From an uncultured Clostridia bacterium (lineage in GTDB: Bacteria; Bacillota; Clostridia; Christensenellales; Borkfalkiaceae): a stretch of 5,001 bases of DNA. The DNA lies in assembly GCA_937920115.1 (NCBI GenBank), contig CALGVF010000343.1, positions 1 through 5,001 on the forward strand, in the 5' to 3' direction. Position 1 is the first letter of the stretch, and each line of letters opens with the position of its first letter. The notes under the pieces were generated by a model that was not told the DNA's origin, searched no databases, and saw nothing but the letters and a program-made list of their open reading frames with translations. Positions 1 through 5,001 of this stretch are shown here, piece after piece. The position numbers and the translations under genes were made by a program.

Positions 1-1844
1 ACAGTTTCCGTGACCTCTTCCGTAGCGACCTCTTCGGCTTTTTCCTCGGTCGCTTCTTCGGTAACTTCTTCCGCTTCCGCTTCGGGAATTTCCTCGGTCA
101 CTTCCTCGGTCGTTTCTTCTGCGACTTCCGTAGCCGCAATTTCGTCTTCCTTATTATCGGCTTCGGGCGTTTCTTCGGCGGTCTCGCCGTTTTGCTCGTT
201 TTCGTCTGCGGTTTCCGCTGTTTCGTCGGTAATTTCGGTGGTTTCCGTAGCCGCGACCTCGGTCTGTTCCGCAGTCGTTTCCGTTTCCGCGTTTGCGGTT
301 TCTTCCGTCGTACCCTCGGTTTCCGTAACTTCTTCGACTTCCTCTGTTTCTTCGGTTTCCTCGTTCGCTTTTTCGGAAATACGGGCGAGATTGCCGAGTT
401 CTCGTCTCATTTCCTCGTCGATTTTCTCGGAAACTATCTTCTGAGTTTCGGTACGGGGAGTAACGGGTCCTTCTTCGAAATTTTCGGGTTGTTCGGGCTC
501 GGTTGCTTTTTCCGCGGGTTCGTCCGTTATCGTATCGAACTCGTCCTTTTCGGGTTCGGCGTTTTCGTTTTCGACCTTTTCGCCCTCGACTTCCTTCTTA
601 TCTTCCGTCGCTTCGGTGACTGCTACTTCTTTTTCGCCCTCTTCAATAATCGAAGATACGGGGTCGTTTTCGTATGTAAGGTCGGTGATTACGACTTCGT
701 CGTCGGCGGCGTTCACGGGAGCGTTCTCGTCGAAGAACGGTTCTTCTTGGACTGGTTTGACGGGAGCGGGCTGTTCGCTTTGGGAAACGGGGAGACCGCC
801 CAACGCGTTGTTGACTTCCGCCGTTTCTTTCTTCGTCGCGATCGAAGTTTTCGGGGGAGCGTATCTCACCTTTTTCTTCGCTTCTTTCTTTTCGGCGACC
901 GCTTTTACTTTCGCGTCGTCTCTGAGGGCGGCGAGGGCTTCCTCTCTTTCCTTTTCGTATTTCGCTCTTAAAGCCTGAGCGTTTCTGTATTCCGCTTTCG
1001 CTTTTTCGAGATCGTCCACAGCCTTTTGAAGTTGAGTTTTCTTTTCGATTTTCTCGTCTTTCTCGTACTGTTTTAAAATCGCCCCCGCGTCTTTGGAACT
1101 GAGTTTGACTTCCTGCGAGTTAATTCTTTCGAGTTCCTCTAAAAGGAGTTTCCTTTCGAGTTCTTTTTCGGAAATTTTCGCAAGACATTCCGAACGGGTA
1201 GAGTTGAGTTCGACGTTTACGTCGCTCAAAGCCGATTTCATCTGAGAGTCTCTCTTCGCCCTGTCCGAATTTCTCTTTGAGATTTCCAAAGAACGGAGTT
1301 TCTGTTCCTCGGCGATTGCGTTTATCGCAAGTTTCGTGTTGCGAGCCTTTCCCTTTTTGAGACCTCTGAAAATGCCCGTCTGCTGTTTGGTCAGTTTTTC
1401 GGACAATTTTCTCTGTTTCGCGCTTAAAGACACGATTTTCTCGTTGGCGAGGGAGTTGTACAACTCGTCTTTATCGGAAGCCGTTTTGTTGTCTTCGATA
1501 ATCGCCGCTTTCTTTTCTTCCGCTTCTTTTTCCGCTTCCGCGATTACTTTTTGAAGTTCGGAGATTTCCTTGTCTTTCTGCTTGATTTGTTCGGTAATTC
1601 TTTCAGCCTGTTCGCGGTTTTCAAAATACCGTTTCAAACGTTTTTTCCGTCTTTTGGACGGATTGACGATTGCGACGATCAGACAGACGATAAGAGCGAC
1701 GGCGAGAACGGCCACGATAGCCATCTGCCATAATTCGACGGTGAACCCCAAAAGATCCGAAACGTTCTTTTTGAAAGTTTCGAGAGCGTTCTTCACGGAG
1801 TCCATAAAACCGCCGCTTAAAAGAGAAGTCGTTAAATTTGCCAT
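1..1844 (-). CDS. Membrane-anchored coiled-coil protein with acidic Glu/Thr-rich tail (partial, C-terminus off the left edge)
   Basis: I do not recognise a named family. The frame is open for 614 codons from the ATG at 1844 to the edge, with no stop. Seen in order: a short N-terminal segment (residues 1-40); one hydrophobic helix (about 41-60, Ala/Val/Ile/Leu only with one Cys); a strongly basic stretch (64-72, KRRKKRLKR); a Lys/Glu-rich, almost proline-free helical region (about 75-320) with heptad-like Leu/Ile/Ala spacing, interrupted near 156-170 by a Gly/Lys-rich piece; a Pro-containing linker (about 329-370); then a very acidic tail to the edge. By the positive-inside rule, the basic stretch puts everything after the helix in the cytoplasm, with a short outer N-terminus and no cleavable signal. 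The start is chosen because a G-rich ribosome site and a good promoter precede it; Met14 at 1805 is the next in-frame ATG. Role unknown: scaffold or envelope/division-associated coiled coil is a guess. Sure of the gene, not of the function. Confidence 0.85.
   Translation of the reverse strand, partial: MANLTTSLLSGGFMDSVKNALETFKKNVSDLLGFTVELWQMAIVAVLAVALIVCLIVAIVNPSKRRKKRLKRYFENREQAERITEQIKQKDKEISELQKVIAEAEKEAEEKKAAIIEDNKTASDKDELYNSLANEKIVSLSAKQRKLSEKLTKQQTGIFRGLKKGKARNTKLAINAIAEEQKLRSLEISKRNSDRAKRDSQMKSALSDVNVELNSTRSECLAKISEKELERKLLLEELERINSQEVKLSSKDAGAILKQYEKDEKIEKKTQLQKAVDDLEKAKAEYRNAQALRAKYEKEREEALAALRDDAKVKAVAEKKEAKKKVRYAPPKTSIATKKETAEVNNALGGLPVSQSEQPAPVKPVQEEPFFDENAPVNAADDEVVITDLTYENDPVSSIIEEGEKEVAVTEATEDKKEVEGEKVENENAEPEKDEFDTITDEPAEKATEPEQPENFEEGPVTPRTETQKIVSEKIDEEMRRELGNLARISEKANEETEETEEVEEVTETEGTTEETANAETETTAEQTEVAATETTEITDETAETADENEQNGETAEETPEADNKEDEIAATEVAEETTEEVTEEIPEAEAEEVTEEATEEKAEEVATEEVTET
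3..362 (-). repeat. Low-complexity Glu/Thr/Ala coding repeat in the acidic tail
   Basis: Residues about 495-614 of the membrane protein are built almost entirely from Glu, Thr, Ala and Val, in loose short units such as EEVTEE, EEATEE and EEVATEE. On the plus strand this appears as a run of ttc, ctc, ggt, cgt and cgc triplets. The units are irregular in length and codon choice, so this is a degenerate tract and not a perfect tandem array. It is expected to be disordered and highly negatively charged. It extends beyond the left edge, so total length is unknown. Confidence 0.7.
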
Positions 1845-1848
1845 AAAA

Positions 1849-1855
1849 CACCCCT
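1849..1855 (-). promoter_or_regulatory. Ribosome binding site that fixes the start of the membrane-protein gene
   Basis: Minus-strand AGGGGTG ends four bases before the ATG at 1844, with its G-run six bases from the start. This is a reasonable Shine-Dalgarno match and supports 1844 over the in-frame Met14 at 1805. Confidence 0.6.
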
Positions 1856-1877
1856 ACTATAATATGTGTCTGAATAT

Positions 1878-1906
1878 ATTTTATAGTAAAAACTTCCGCA
1901 AGTCAA
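1878..1906 (-). promoter_or_regulatory. Sigma-A type promoter of the membrane-protein gene
   Basis: On the minus strand the -35 box is TTGACT (1906-1901), then a 17-base spacer, then the -10 box TAAAAT (1883-1878). Each differs from consensus at one base. A start about seven bases downstream, near 1871, would give a leader of about 27 bases carrying the ribosome site. An overlapping TATAAA reading at 15-base spacing is less likely. Confidence 0.72.
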
Positions 1907-1944
1907 CTAAAAAATGAAAATATACGAAATACTGTTAAAATATT

Positions 1945-1973
1945 TTGAAAAAAATCGCAAGATATGGTATAAT
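1945..1973 (+). promoter_or_regulatory. Sigma-A type promoter with extended -10 for the flavoprotein operon
   Basis: The -35 box is TTGAAA (1945-1950), followed by a 17-base spacer and a perfect -10 box TATAAT (1968-1973). A TG at 1965-1966 adds an extended -10. Transcription should begin near 1980, one to three bases before the ATG at 1982, which leaves almost no leader. A second, poorer candidate lies upstream (TAAAAT at 1936-1941 with TG at 1933-1934, but no good -35); it would give a leader of about 34 bases. The two divergent -35 boxes are only 38 bases apart, so the promoters could influence each other. Confidence 0.75.
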
Positions 1974-1981
1974 TCGGTGGT

Positions 1982-3187
1982 ATGAAAGAATATTCTGCGG
2001 TAATTATAGGCGGCGGCTTTTCGGGTCTCGTCTCGGCGATAGTTTTGTCCGAGCGGCTCGGCGGCGAAAAGGTCGCGGTAATCGAAAAAAACGACAGGGT
2101 GGGCAAGAAACTTCTTGCGACCGGCAACGGCAGGGGCAATATCTCCAACTTGGACTTATCTCCGTCGCATTATCACTCGGCGGCGGGAGCAGAGGTTGCG
2201 AATACGCTCGAAAAATACGGCTATAAGTCGATTATCGGCTTTTTTAACCGATTAGGACTGCTTGTTACCGAAGAGGACGGTAAACTGTATCCTCTCGGTT
2301 TTCAGGCTTCGGCAGTTTTGGATATGATGCGTTTTCGCCTCGAAAATCTCAAAACCGAAATATATACGGGTACGACCTGTAGAAAAATCGAAAAGAAAAG
2401 CGGCGGCTTTAAAATAATTACCGACGGCGGCGAATTTTACGCGAAAAAGGTAATAGCGGCGTTCGGCGGCAAGTCGGGCAAGCAGTACGGAACGGACGGA
2501 ACGGCGTTCGGACTTTTAAAAGACCTCGGAATTACCGTCACGGAACTCACGCCGCAGATAGTTCAGATAAAAACCGATACCGAATATATAAAGGGGCTTA
2601 AAGGTCTCAAAGAAAAGGCGAGGCTTATCGCCCTCGACGGCAACAGAGAAGTCAAGGACTTTACGGGCGACGTGCTTTTTACCGACTACGGCGTGAGCGG
2701 CAACGCGGCGTTCTTTTTGTCGTCCTATCTCAGCGAACTCGATAAACCTATTATAAGAATAGAGTTTGCGAAAGAGTACGGCGAAAGGGAATTGACGGAG
2801 TTTCTGACGGAAAAGGCGAAGCGGCTCGGTTACGCAGATACGGACAATATTTTAACGGGCGTAATGAATAAGCAGATAGGCAGGGCGGTCGTAAGAAGAA
2901 GCGGAGCGAAAACGCTCGACGAAAACTCGATTAAAAAAATCGTGTCGACTATGAAGCAATTTGATTTGAAGGTTTCGGGAACGCTCGGTTTCGACTATTC
3001 GCAGGTGACGAGGGGCGGCGTTCCTTTCTCGGAACTCGGCGAAGGGTTCGAGTGCAAAAAGGCGAAAGGACTGTTCGTTGCGGGCGAAGCGTTGGACGTT
3101 GACGGCGATTGCGGCGGTTACAATCTTCAATGGGCTTATTCCTCGGCTATGGTCGCTACGGATAAAATACTTGCGGACTTGAAGTGA
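1982..3187 (+). CDS. HI0933/BaiN-like NAD(P)/FAD-dependent oxidoreductase (TIGR00275-type flavoprotein)
   Basis: A 401-residue cytoplasmic flavoprotein of the usual length for this family. Seen: an N-terminal FAD-binding Rossmann motif, GGGFSG at residues 10-15, with the ribose-binding acid at Glu35; the family motif KKLLATGNGRGNISN (42-56); the GKLYPLGFQAS segment (100-110); AFGGKSGKQYGTDG (160-173); VTRGGVPFSEL (342-352); and the C-terminal FAD signature AGEALDVDGDCGGYNLQW (367-384). Together these are diagnostic for the HI0933 group, which includes E. coli YhiN and the BaiN proteins proposed to act in bile-acid dehydroxylation. The reaction here is unknown; family membership does not imply bile-acid activity. 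The usual Cys in the GRCN part of the second motif is Gly52 here. The ATG at 1982 is required to keep the first beta strand, yet only GGTGG, one base before it, could serve as a ribosome site. The stop is separated from the next gene's ATG by two bases. Confidence 0.95.
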   Translation: MKEYSAVIIGGGFSGLVSAIVLSERLGGEKVAVIEKNDRVGKKLLATGNGRGNISNLDLSPSHYHSAAGAEVANTLEKYGYKSIIGFFNRLGLLVTEEDGKLYPLGFQASAVLDMMRFRLENLKTEIYTGTTCRKIEKKSGGFKIITDGGEFYAKKVIAAFGGKSGKQYGTDGTAFGLLKDLGITVTELTPQIVQIKTDTEYIKGLKGLKEKARLIALDGNREVKDFTGDVLFTDYGVSGNAAFFLSSYLSELDKPIIRIEFAKEYGERELTEFLTEKAKRLGYADTDNILTGVMNKQIGRAVVRRSGAKTLDENSIKKIVSTMKQFDLKVSGTLGFDYSQVTRGGVPFSELGEGFECKKAKGLFVAGEALDVDGDCGGYNLQWAYSSAMVATDKILADLK

Positions 3188-3189
3188 TT

Positions 3190-4707
3190 ATGAGAATAGA
3201 CAATATAAAAACGCCCGTGACCTTAACCGCGGACGAAACGTTCGCCCTGATAAGGAAAAAGGCGAAAGCCCCGAAAAACGCAAGGGTAAAACTTTTGAAA
3301 AAGTCGCTCGACGCGAGAGATAAAAACGACGTGAAGTACGTTTATTCGGTGGAAGTGATTACGGGCGAAGAAGCAGAGACTGAATACTCGGTAAAGCCTT
3401 GCCGCTTCGCTAAAAATATAATAATCGCGGGTTTCGGTCCTGCGGGAATGTTTGCCGCTTTATACCTTGCGAGAGCGGGGTATAAACCTGTTGTAATAGA
3501 ACGCGGAAAAAGCGTCGACGAAAGGCAAAAGTCGGTCAATAAGTTCATAAACGACGGTTTTTTAGACGAAAACAGCAACGTTCAGTTCGGCGAAGGCGGG
3601 GCGGGAACGTTCTCGGACGGCAAGTTGAATACGGGCGTTTCGCACCCGCTTATAAAGACCGTTTTAAAAGATTTCGTCAAACACGGGGCACCCGAAGAGA
3701 TAGAGTATCTCGCGAAGCCGCACATAGGAAGCGACAGGCTTCCGTCGGTCGTAAAAAGCATAAGGGAAGAGATTGAACGCCTCGGCGGCAAGGTTCTCTT
3801 TTTGCATAAACTCGACGGGGTGAAAATCGCCGACGGAAAAATCGTTTCGGCGACGGTAAACGGCGAGGAAATTCCGACCGACGCGTTGGTTCTCGCCATA
3901 GGTCACAGTGCGAGAGACACGTTTAAAACGCTTTTGCGTTTGGGCGTACCCATGGAGAAAAAGGCGTTCGCCATGGGCGTTAGAATAGAACATTCAAGGC
4001 GAAAAATCGACGTCGCTCAGTACGGCGAAAAATTCGCGTCGCTTCTGCCCGCCGCAGATTACAGACTCGCGAGTCATAAAGCGGAGAGGGGAGTGTTTAC
4101 GTTTTGTATGTGCCCCGGGGGATACGTTATCCCGTCGGCTTCGGAAGACGGCGGCGTGGTCACGAACGGCATGAGTTTGTACGCGAGAGACGGCGAGAAT
4201 TCGAACAGTGCGGTTCTTTGCGAGATTTACCCGCAAGACTTTTACGACGGAATACTCGGCGGCGTAGAACTTCAAAGGACGCTCGAAAGGGCGGCTTACA
4301 CGCTCGGCGGCGGCGATTATCACGCCCCCGTTCAGACCTTGAAAGACTTTTTCTCGGACAGGCGATCGGATAGCGTTTCGGGCGTTTTACCGACTTATAG
4401 CCGAGGATATACGCTTACAAATCTCAATGAAGCGATGCCGAAGTTTATGAGCGAGTGTCTAAAAATCGGCATAAAAGAAATGGATAACAGGCTTAAAGGC
4501 TTTGCGGCGGACGAGGCGATATTGACGGGTTTCGAGACCCGTTCGTCAAGCCCTGTCAGAATACTTCGCAACGAAAATTTCGCGAGCGTAGGCGTAGAGA
4601 ATTTATACCCGTGCGGCGAAGGTTGCGGATATGCGGGCGGCATAATGAGCGCGGCGGTAGACGGCATAAAAGTTGCGACGGCGATAGCGGAAAAATTTTC
4701 AAAATAG
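3190..4707 (+). CDS. COG2509-type FAD-dependent dehydrogenase of unknown substrate
   Basis: A 505-residue cytoplasmic flavoprotein, second gene of the operon. Residues 1-75 form the small Lys-rich N-terminal domain usual in this family. The FAD Rossmann motif follows, GFGPAG at 81-86 with Glu104 as ribose-binding acid, then the family signatures: NSNVQFGEGGAGTFSDGKL (128-146), LAIGHSARDTF (235-245), FAMGVRIEH (260-268), FCMCPGGYV (305-313), VVTNGMSLYARDG (323-335), TRSSSPVRI (450-458) and a closing CGEGCGYAGGIMSAAVDG (475-492). These are intact, so the protein is probably active, but the reaction is not known for the family. Start: a GTG at 3184 overlaps the upstream TGA by four bases and adds two residues; I prefer the ATG at 3190 because family members typically begin just before an Arg-Ile/Asn-Ile strand like MRIDNIK. 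Neither start has a clear ribosome site, so translation is probably coupled to the upstream gene. Confidence 0.95.
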   Translation: MRIDNIKTPVTLTADETFALIRKKAKAPKNARVKLLKKSLDARDKNDVKYVYSVEVITGEEAETEYSVKPCRFAKNIIIAGFGPAGMFAALYLARAGYKPVVIERGKSVDERQKSVNKFINDGFLDENSNVQFGEGGAGTFSDGKLNTGVSHPLIKTVLKDFVKHGAPEEIEYLAKPHIGSDRLPSVVKSIREEIERLGGKVLFLHKLDGVKIADGKIVSATVNGEEIPTDALVLAIGHSARDTFKTLLRLGVPMEKKAFAMGVRIEHSRRKIDVAQYGEKFASLLPAADYRLASHKAERGVFTFCMCPGGYVIPSASEDGGVVTNGMSLYARDGENSNSAVLCEIYPQDFYDGILGGVELQRTLERAAYTLGGGDYHAPVQTLKDFFSDRRSDSVSGVLPTYSRGYTLTNLNEAMPKFMSECLKIGIKEMDNRLKGFAADEAILTGFETRSSSPVRILRNENFASVGVENLYPCGEGCGYAGGIMSAAVDGIKVATAIAEKFSK

Positions 4708-4727
4708 ATAAATTCGATTGAAAGACA

Positions 4728-4750
4728 AGTTTTTTATTTTCTAAAAAACT
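4728..4750. other. AT-rich inverted repeat just after the operon
   Basis: AGTTTTTT (4728-4735) and AAAAAACT (4743-4750) are perfect 8-base arms around a 7-base loop, starting 20 bases after the stop codon. With six A-T pairs and only one G-C pair per eight, the hairpin is weak. No T-run follows it on the plus strand, so it is at best a poor terminator; it could help as a bidirectional pause or RNA 3' end. A weaker 6-base pair of arms (TTTCAA 4697-4702, TTGAAA 4718-4723) overlaps the stop codon just upstream. Confidence 0.4.
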
Positions 4751-4756
4751 AATCCT

Positions 4757-4802
4757 ACTCGCTTTCTCATTTGAGGGGGGTGACAAAGCCGCCGAAACGG
4801 GA
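4757..4802. repeat. Degenerate dispersed element, copy 1
   Basis: This copy opens with ACTCGCTTTCTC and closes with GAAACGGGA, about 46 bases in all. The same opening 12 bases, a shared TTTG plus G-run, and the same closing 9 bases recur about 103 bases further on, with a divergent middle. It lies in non-coding DNA after the operon, and its 3' end supplies the 5' arm of the terminator hairpin. It resembles the short palindromic intergenic repeats I recall from gut Clostridia; that link is from memory. Confidence 0.55.
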
Positions 4803-4832
4803 CGTCGAGGTGCCGTCCCCTACGGTGTTTTT
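4790..4832 (+). terminator. Probable intrinsic terminator of the flavoprotein operon
   Basis: Outer stem CGCCG (4790-4794) pairs with CGGTG (4823-4827, one G-T wobble). After a small internal loop, the inner stem GGGACG (4799-4804) pairs with CGTCCC (4814-4819) around a 9-base loop. TTTTT (4828-4832) follows the outer stem directly. Eleven base pairs, mostly G-C, plus the T-run make a convincing plus-strand terminator 83 bases after the last stop codon. It is formed partly from copy 1 of the dispersed element. Confidence 0.6.
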
Positions 4833-4859
4833 ATATGCAAAGAATAGAATCGTATATCA

Positions 4860-4902
4860 ACTCGCTTTCTCCTTTGGGGTAGGCTCTACCGATGAAACGG
4901 GA
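4860..4902. repeat. Degenerate dispersed element, copy 2
   Basis: A direct copy of the element at 4757-4802, 43 bases long. It shares the first 12 and last 9 bases but differs in the centre, which here carries a compact hairpin: GGTAG (4878-4882), loop GCT, CTACC (4886-4890). It is not followed by a T-run, so it is not a plus-strand terminator of the simple kind. Confidence 0.5.
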
Positions 4903-4926
4903 AAAATTTCGCAGGGCGACAAAAGG

Positions 4927-5001
4927 GGTGCGTCCGCCGCGTAGGTGAAGGTGGCAGACGAAGTCTGACGGAGAGGGGGCGTCCGCCGCCGAGGCGAAGT
5001 G
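4927..5001. repeat. GC-rich intergenic repeat with a 49-base period, cut by the right edge
   Basis: GCGTCCGCCGC occurs at 4930-4940 and again at 4979-4989. Each is followed by a related AGGTGAAG or AGGCGAAG stretch, giving one full 49-base unit and about 23 bases of a second. Inside the first unit, CAGAC (4955-4959), loop GAA, GTCTG (4963-4967) form a tight 5-pair hairpin. The G-rich, CGTCC-containing composition differs sharply from the AT-rich DNA just after the operon. It resembles dispersed repeats I recall from gut Clostridia genomes, and no protein-coding reading is convincing. Confidence 0.6.

Noticed and set aside
10..978. Plus-strand open frames rich in Ser/Val (10-444), Phe/Arg/Gly (192-971) and Ser/Ala (616-978)
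   Set aside because: They are antisense shadows of the Glu/Thr/Ala-rich minus-strand gene; GAA and GAG codons read as TTC and CTC on the other strand. Their composition is implausible and they lack ribosome sites and any recognisable motif.
1336..1917. Short open frames on both strands (for example 1336-1554, 1551-1733 and 1570-1917 plus; 1621-1851 minus)
   Set aside because: All overlap the N-terminal part of the membrane-protein gene in other frames. The frame starting at 1844 has the promoter, ribosome site, membrane helix and helical composition.
1937..1946. Perfect 10-base palindrome AAAATATTTT overlapping the plus-strand -35 box
   Set aside because: A/T-only palindromes are expected by chance in such AT-rich intergenic DNA, so an operator call is not supported.
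1945..2226. Plus-strand frame overlapping the start of the HI0933-type gene
   Set aside because: It begins inside the promoter and runs in a different frame from the one with all the FAD motifs.
3184..3189. GTG start at 3184 for the second flavoprotein
   Set aside because: It is possible, with a four-base GTGA overlap, but has no ribosome site. The ATG at 3190 matches the usual family N-terminus better. The difference is two residues.
2852..4786. Several 76-109 residue minus-strand frames opposite the two flavoprotein genes, including one crossing the operon end (4556-4786)
   Set aside because: They lie antisense to conserved coding sequence, show no domain or ribosome site, and arise from the GC-skewed codon use of the true genes.
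4930..5001. Possible CRISPR array suggested by the 49-base direct repeat
   Set aside because: Only two imperfect copies are visible, the shared core is 11 bases, and the intervening sequence looks like part of the same element and not a unique spacer; no cas gene is present.

Overview
The window reads as chromosomal DNA from an anaerobic, low-to-moderate GC bacterium, most likely an uncultured member of class Clostridia (Bacillota). This rests on sigma-A type promoters with AT-rich intergenic DNA, a G-rich Shine-Dalgarno site, two flavoprotein families common in Clostridia, and GC-rich dispersed intergenic repeats of a style I recall from gut Clostridia. The taxonomic call is an inference with no marker gene behind it. 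I saw no rRNA, tRNA, CRISPR array or transposase gene.

Layout: (1) Positions 1-1844, minus strand, hold one long gene that enters from a divergent promoter and runs off the left edge without a stop. It encodes a single-pass membrane protein with a long, charged, helix-rich cytoplasmic part and a very acidic Glu/Thr/Ala low-complexity tail. Because it has no stop in the window, an ORF finder that requires one will miss it and report Ser/Phe-rich shadows on the other strand. (2) Positions 1845-1981 are a divergent promoter region, with a good promoter facing each way. (3) Positions 1982-4707, plus strand, hold two tightly packed flavoprotein genes: an HI0933/BaiN-type FAD-dependent oxidoreductase, then a COG2509-type FAD-dependent dehydrogenase of unknown reaction. 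They almost touch and should be co-transcribed and translationally coupled. (4) Positions 4708-5001 (about 290 bases) hold no gene that I can support. They contain an AT-only inverted repeat, two degenerate direct copies of a roughly 45-base element about 103 bases apart, a strong hairpin with a T-run that looks like the operon's intrinsic terminator, and the start of a GC-rich repeat with a 49-base period that continues past the right edge.

How the parts relate: both plus-strand enzymes keep the FAD-binding Rossmann motif and family signatures, so both are probably functional. Their pairing suggests linked redox steps, but the substrates cannot be read from the sequence. Nothing ties the membrane protein to the flavoproteins except the shared promoter region. 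I see no convincing new multi-gene system. The points most worth a second look are the near-leaderless start of the first flavoprotein, the paired orphan flavoproteins, the acidic membrane protein, and the terminator formed by a repeat copy.
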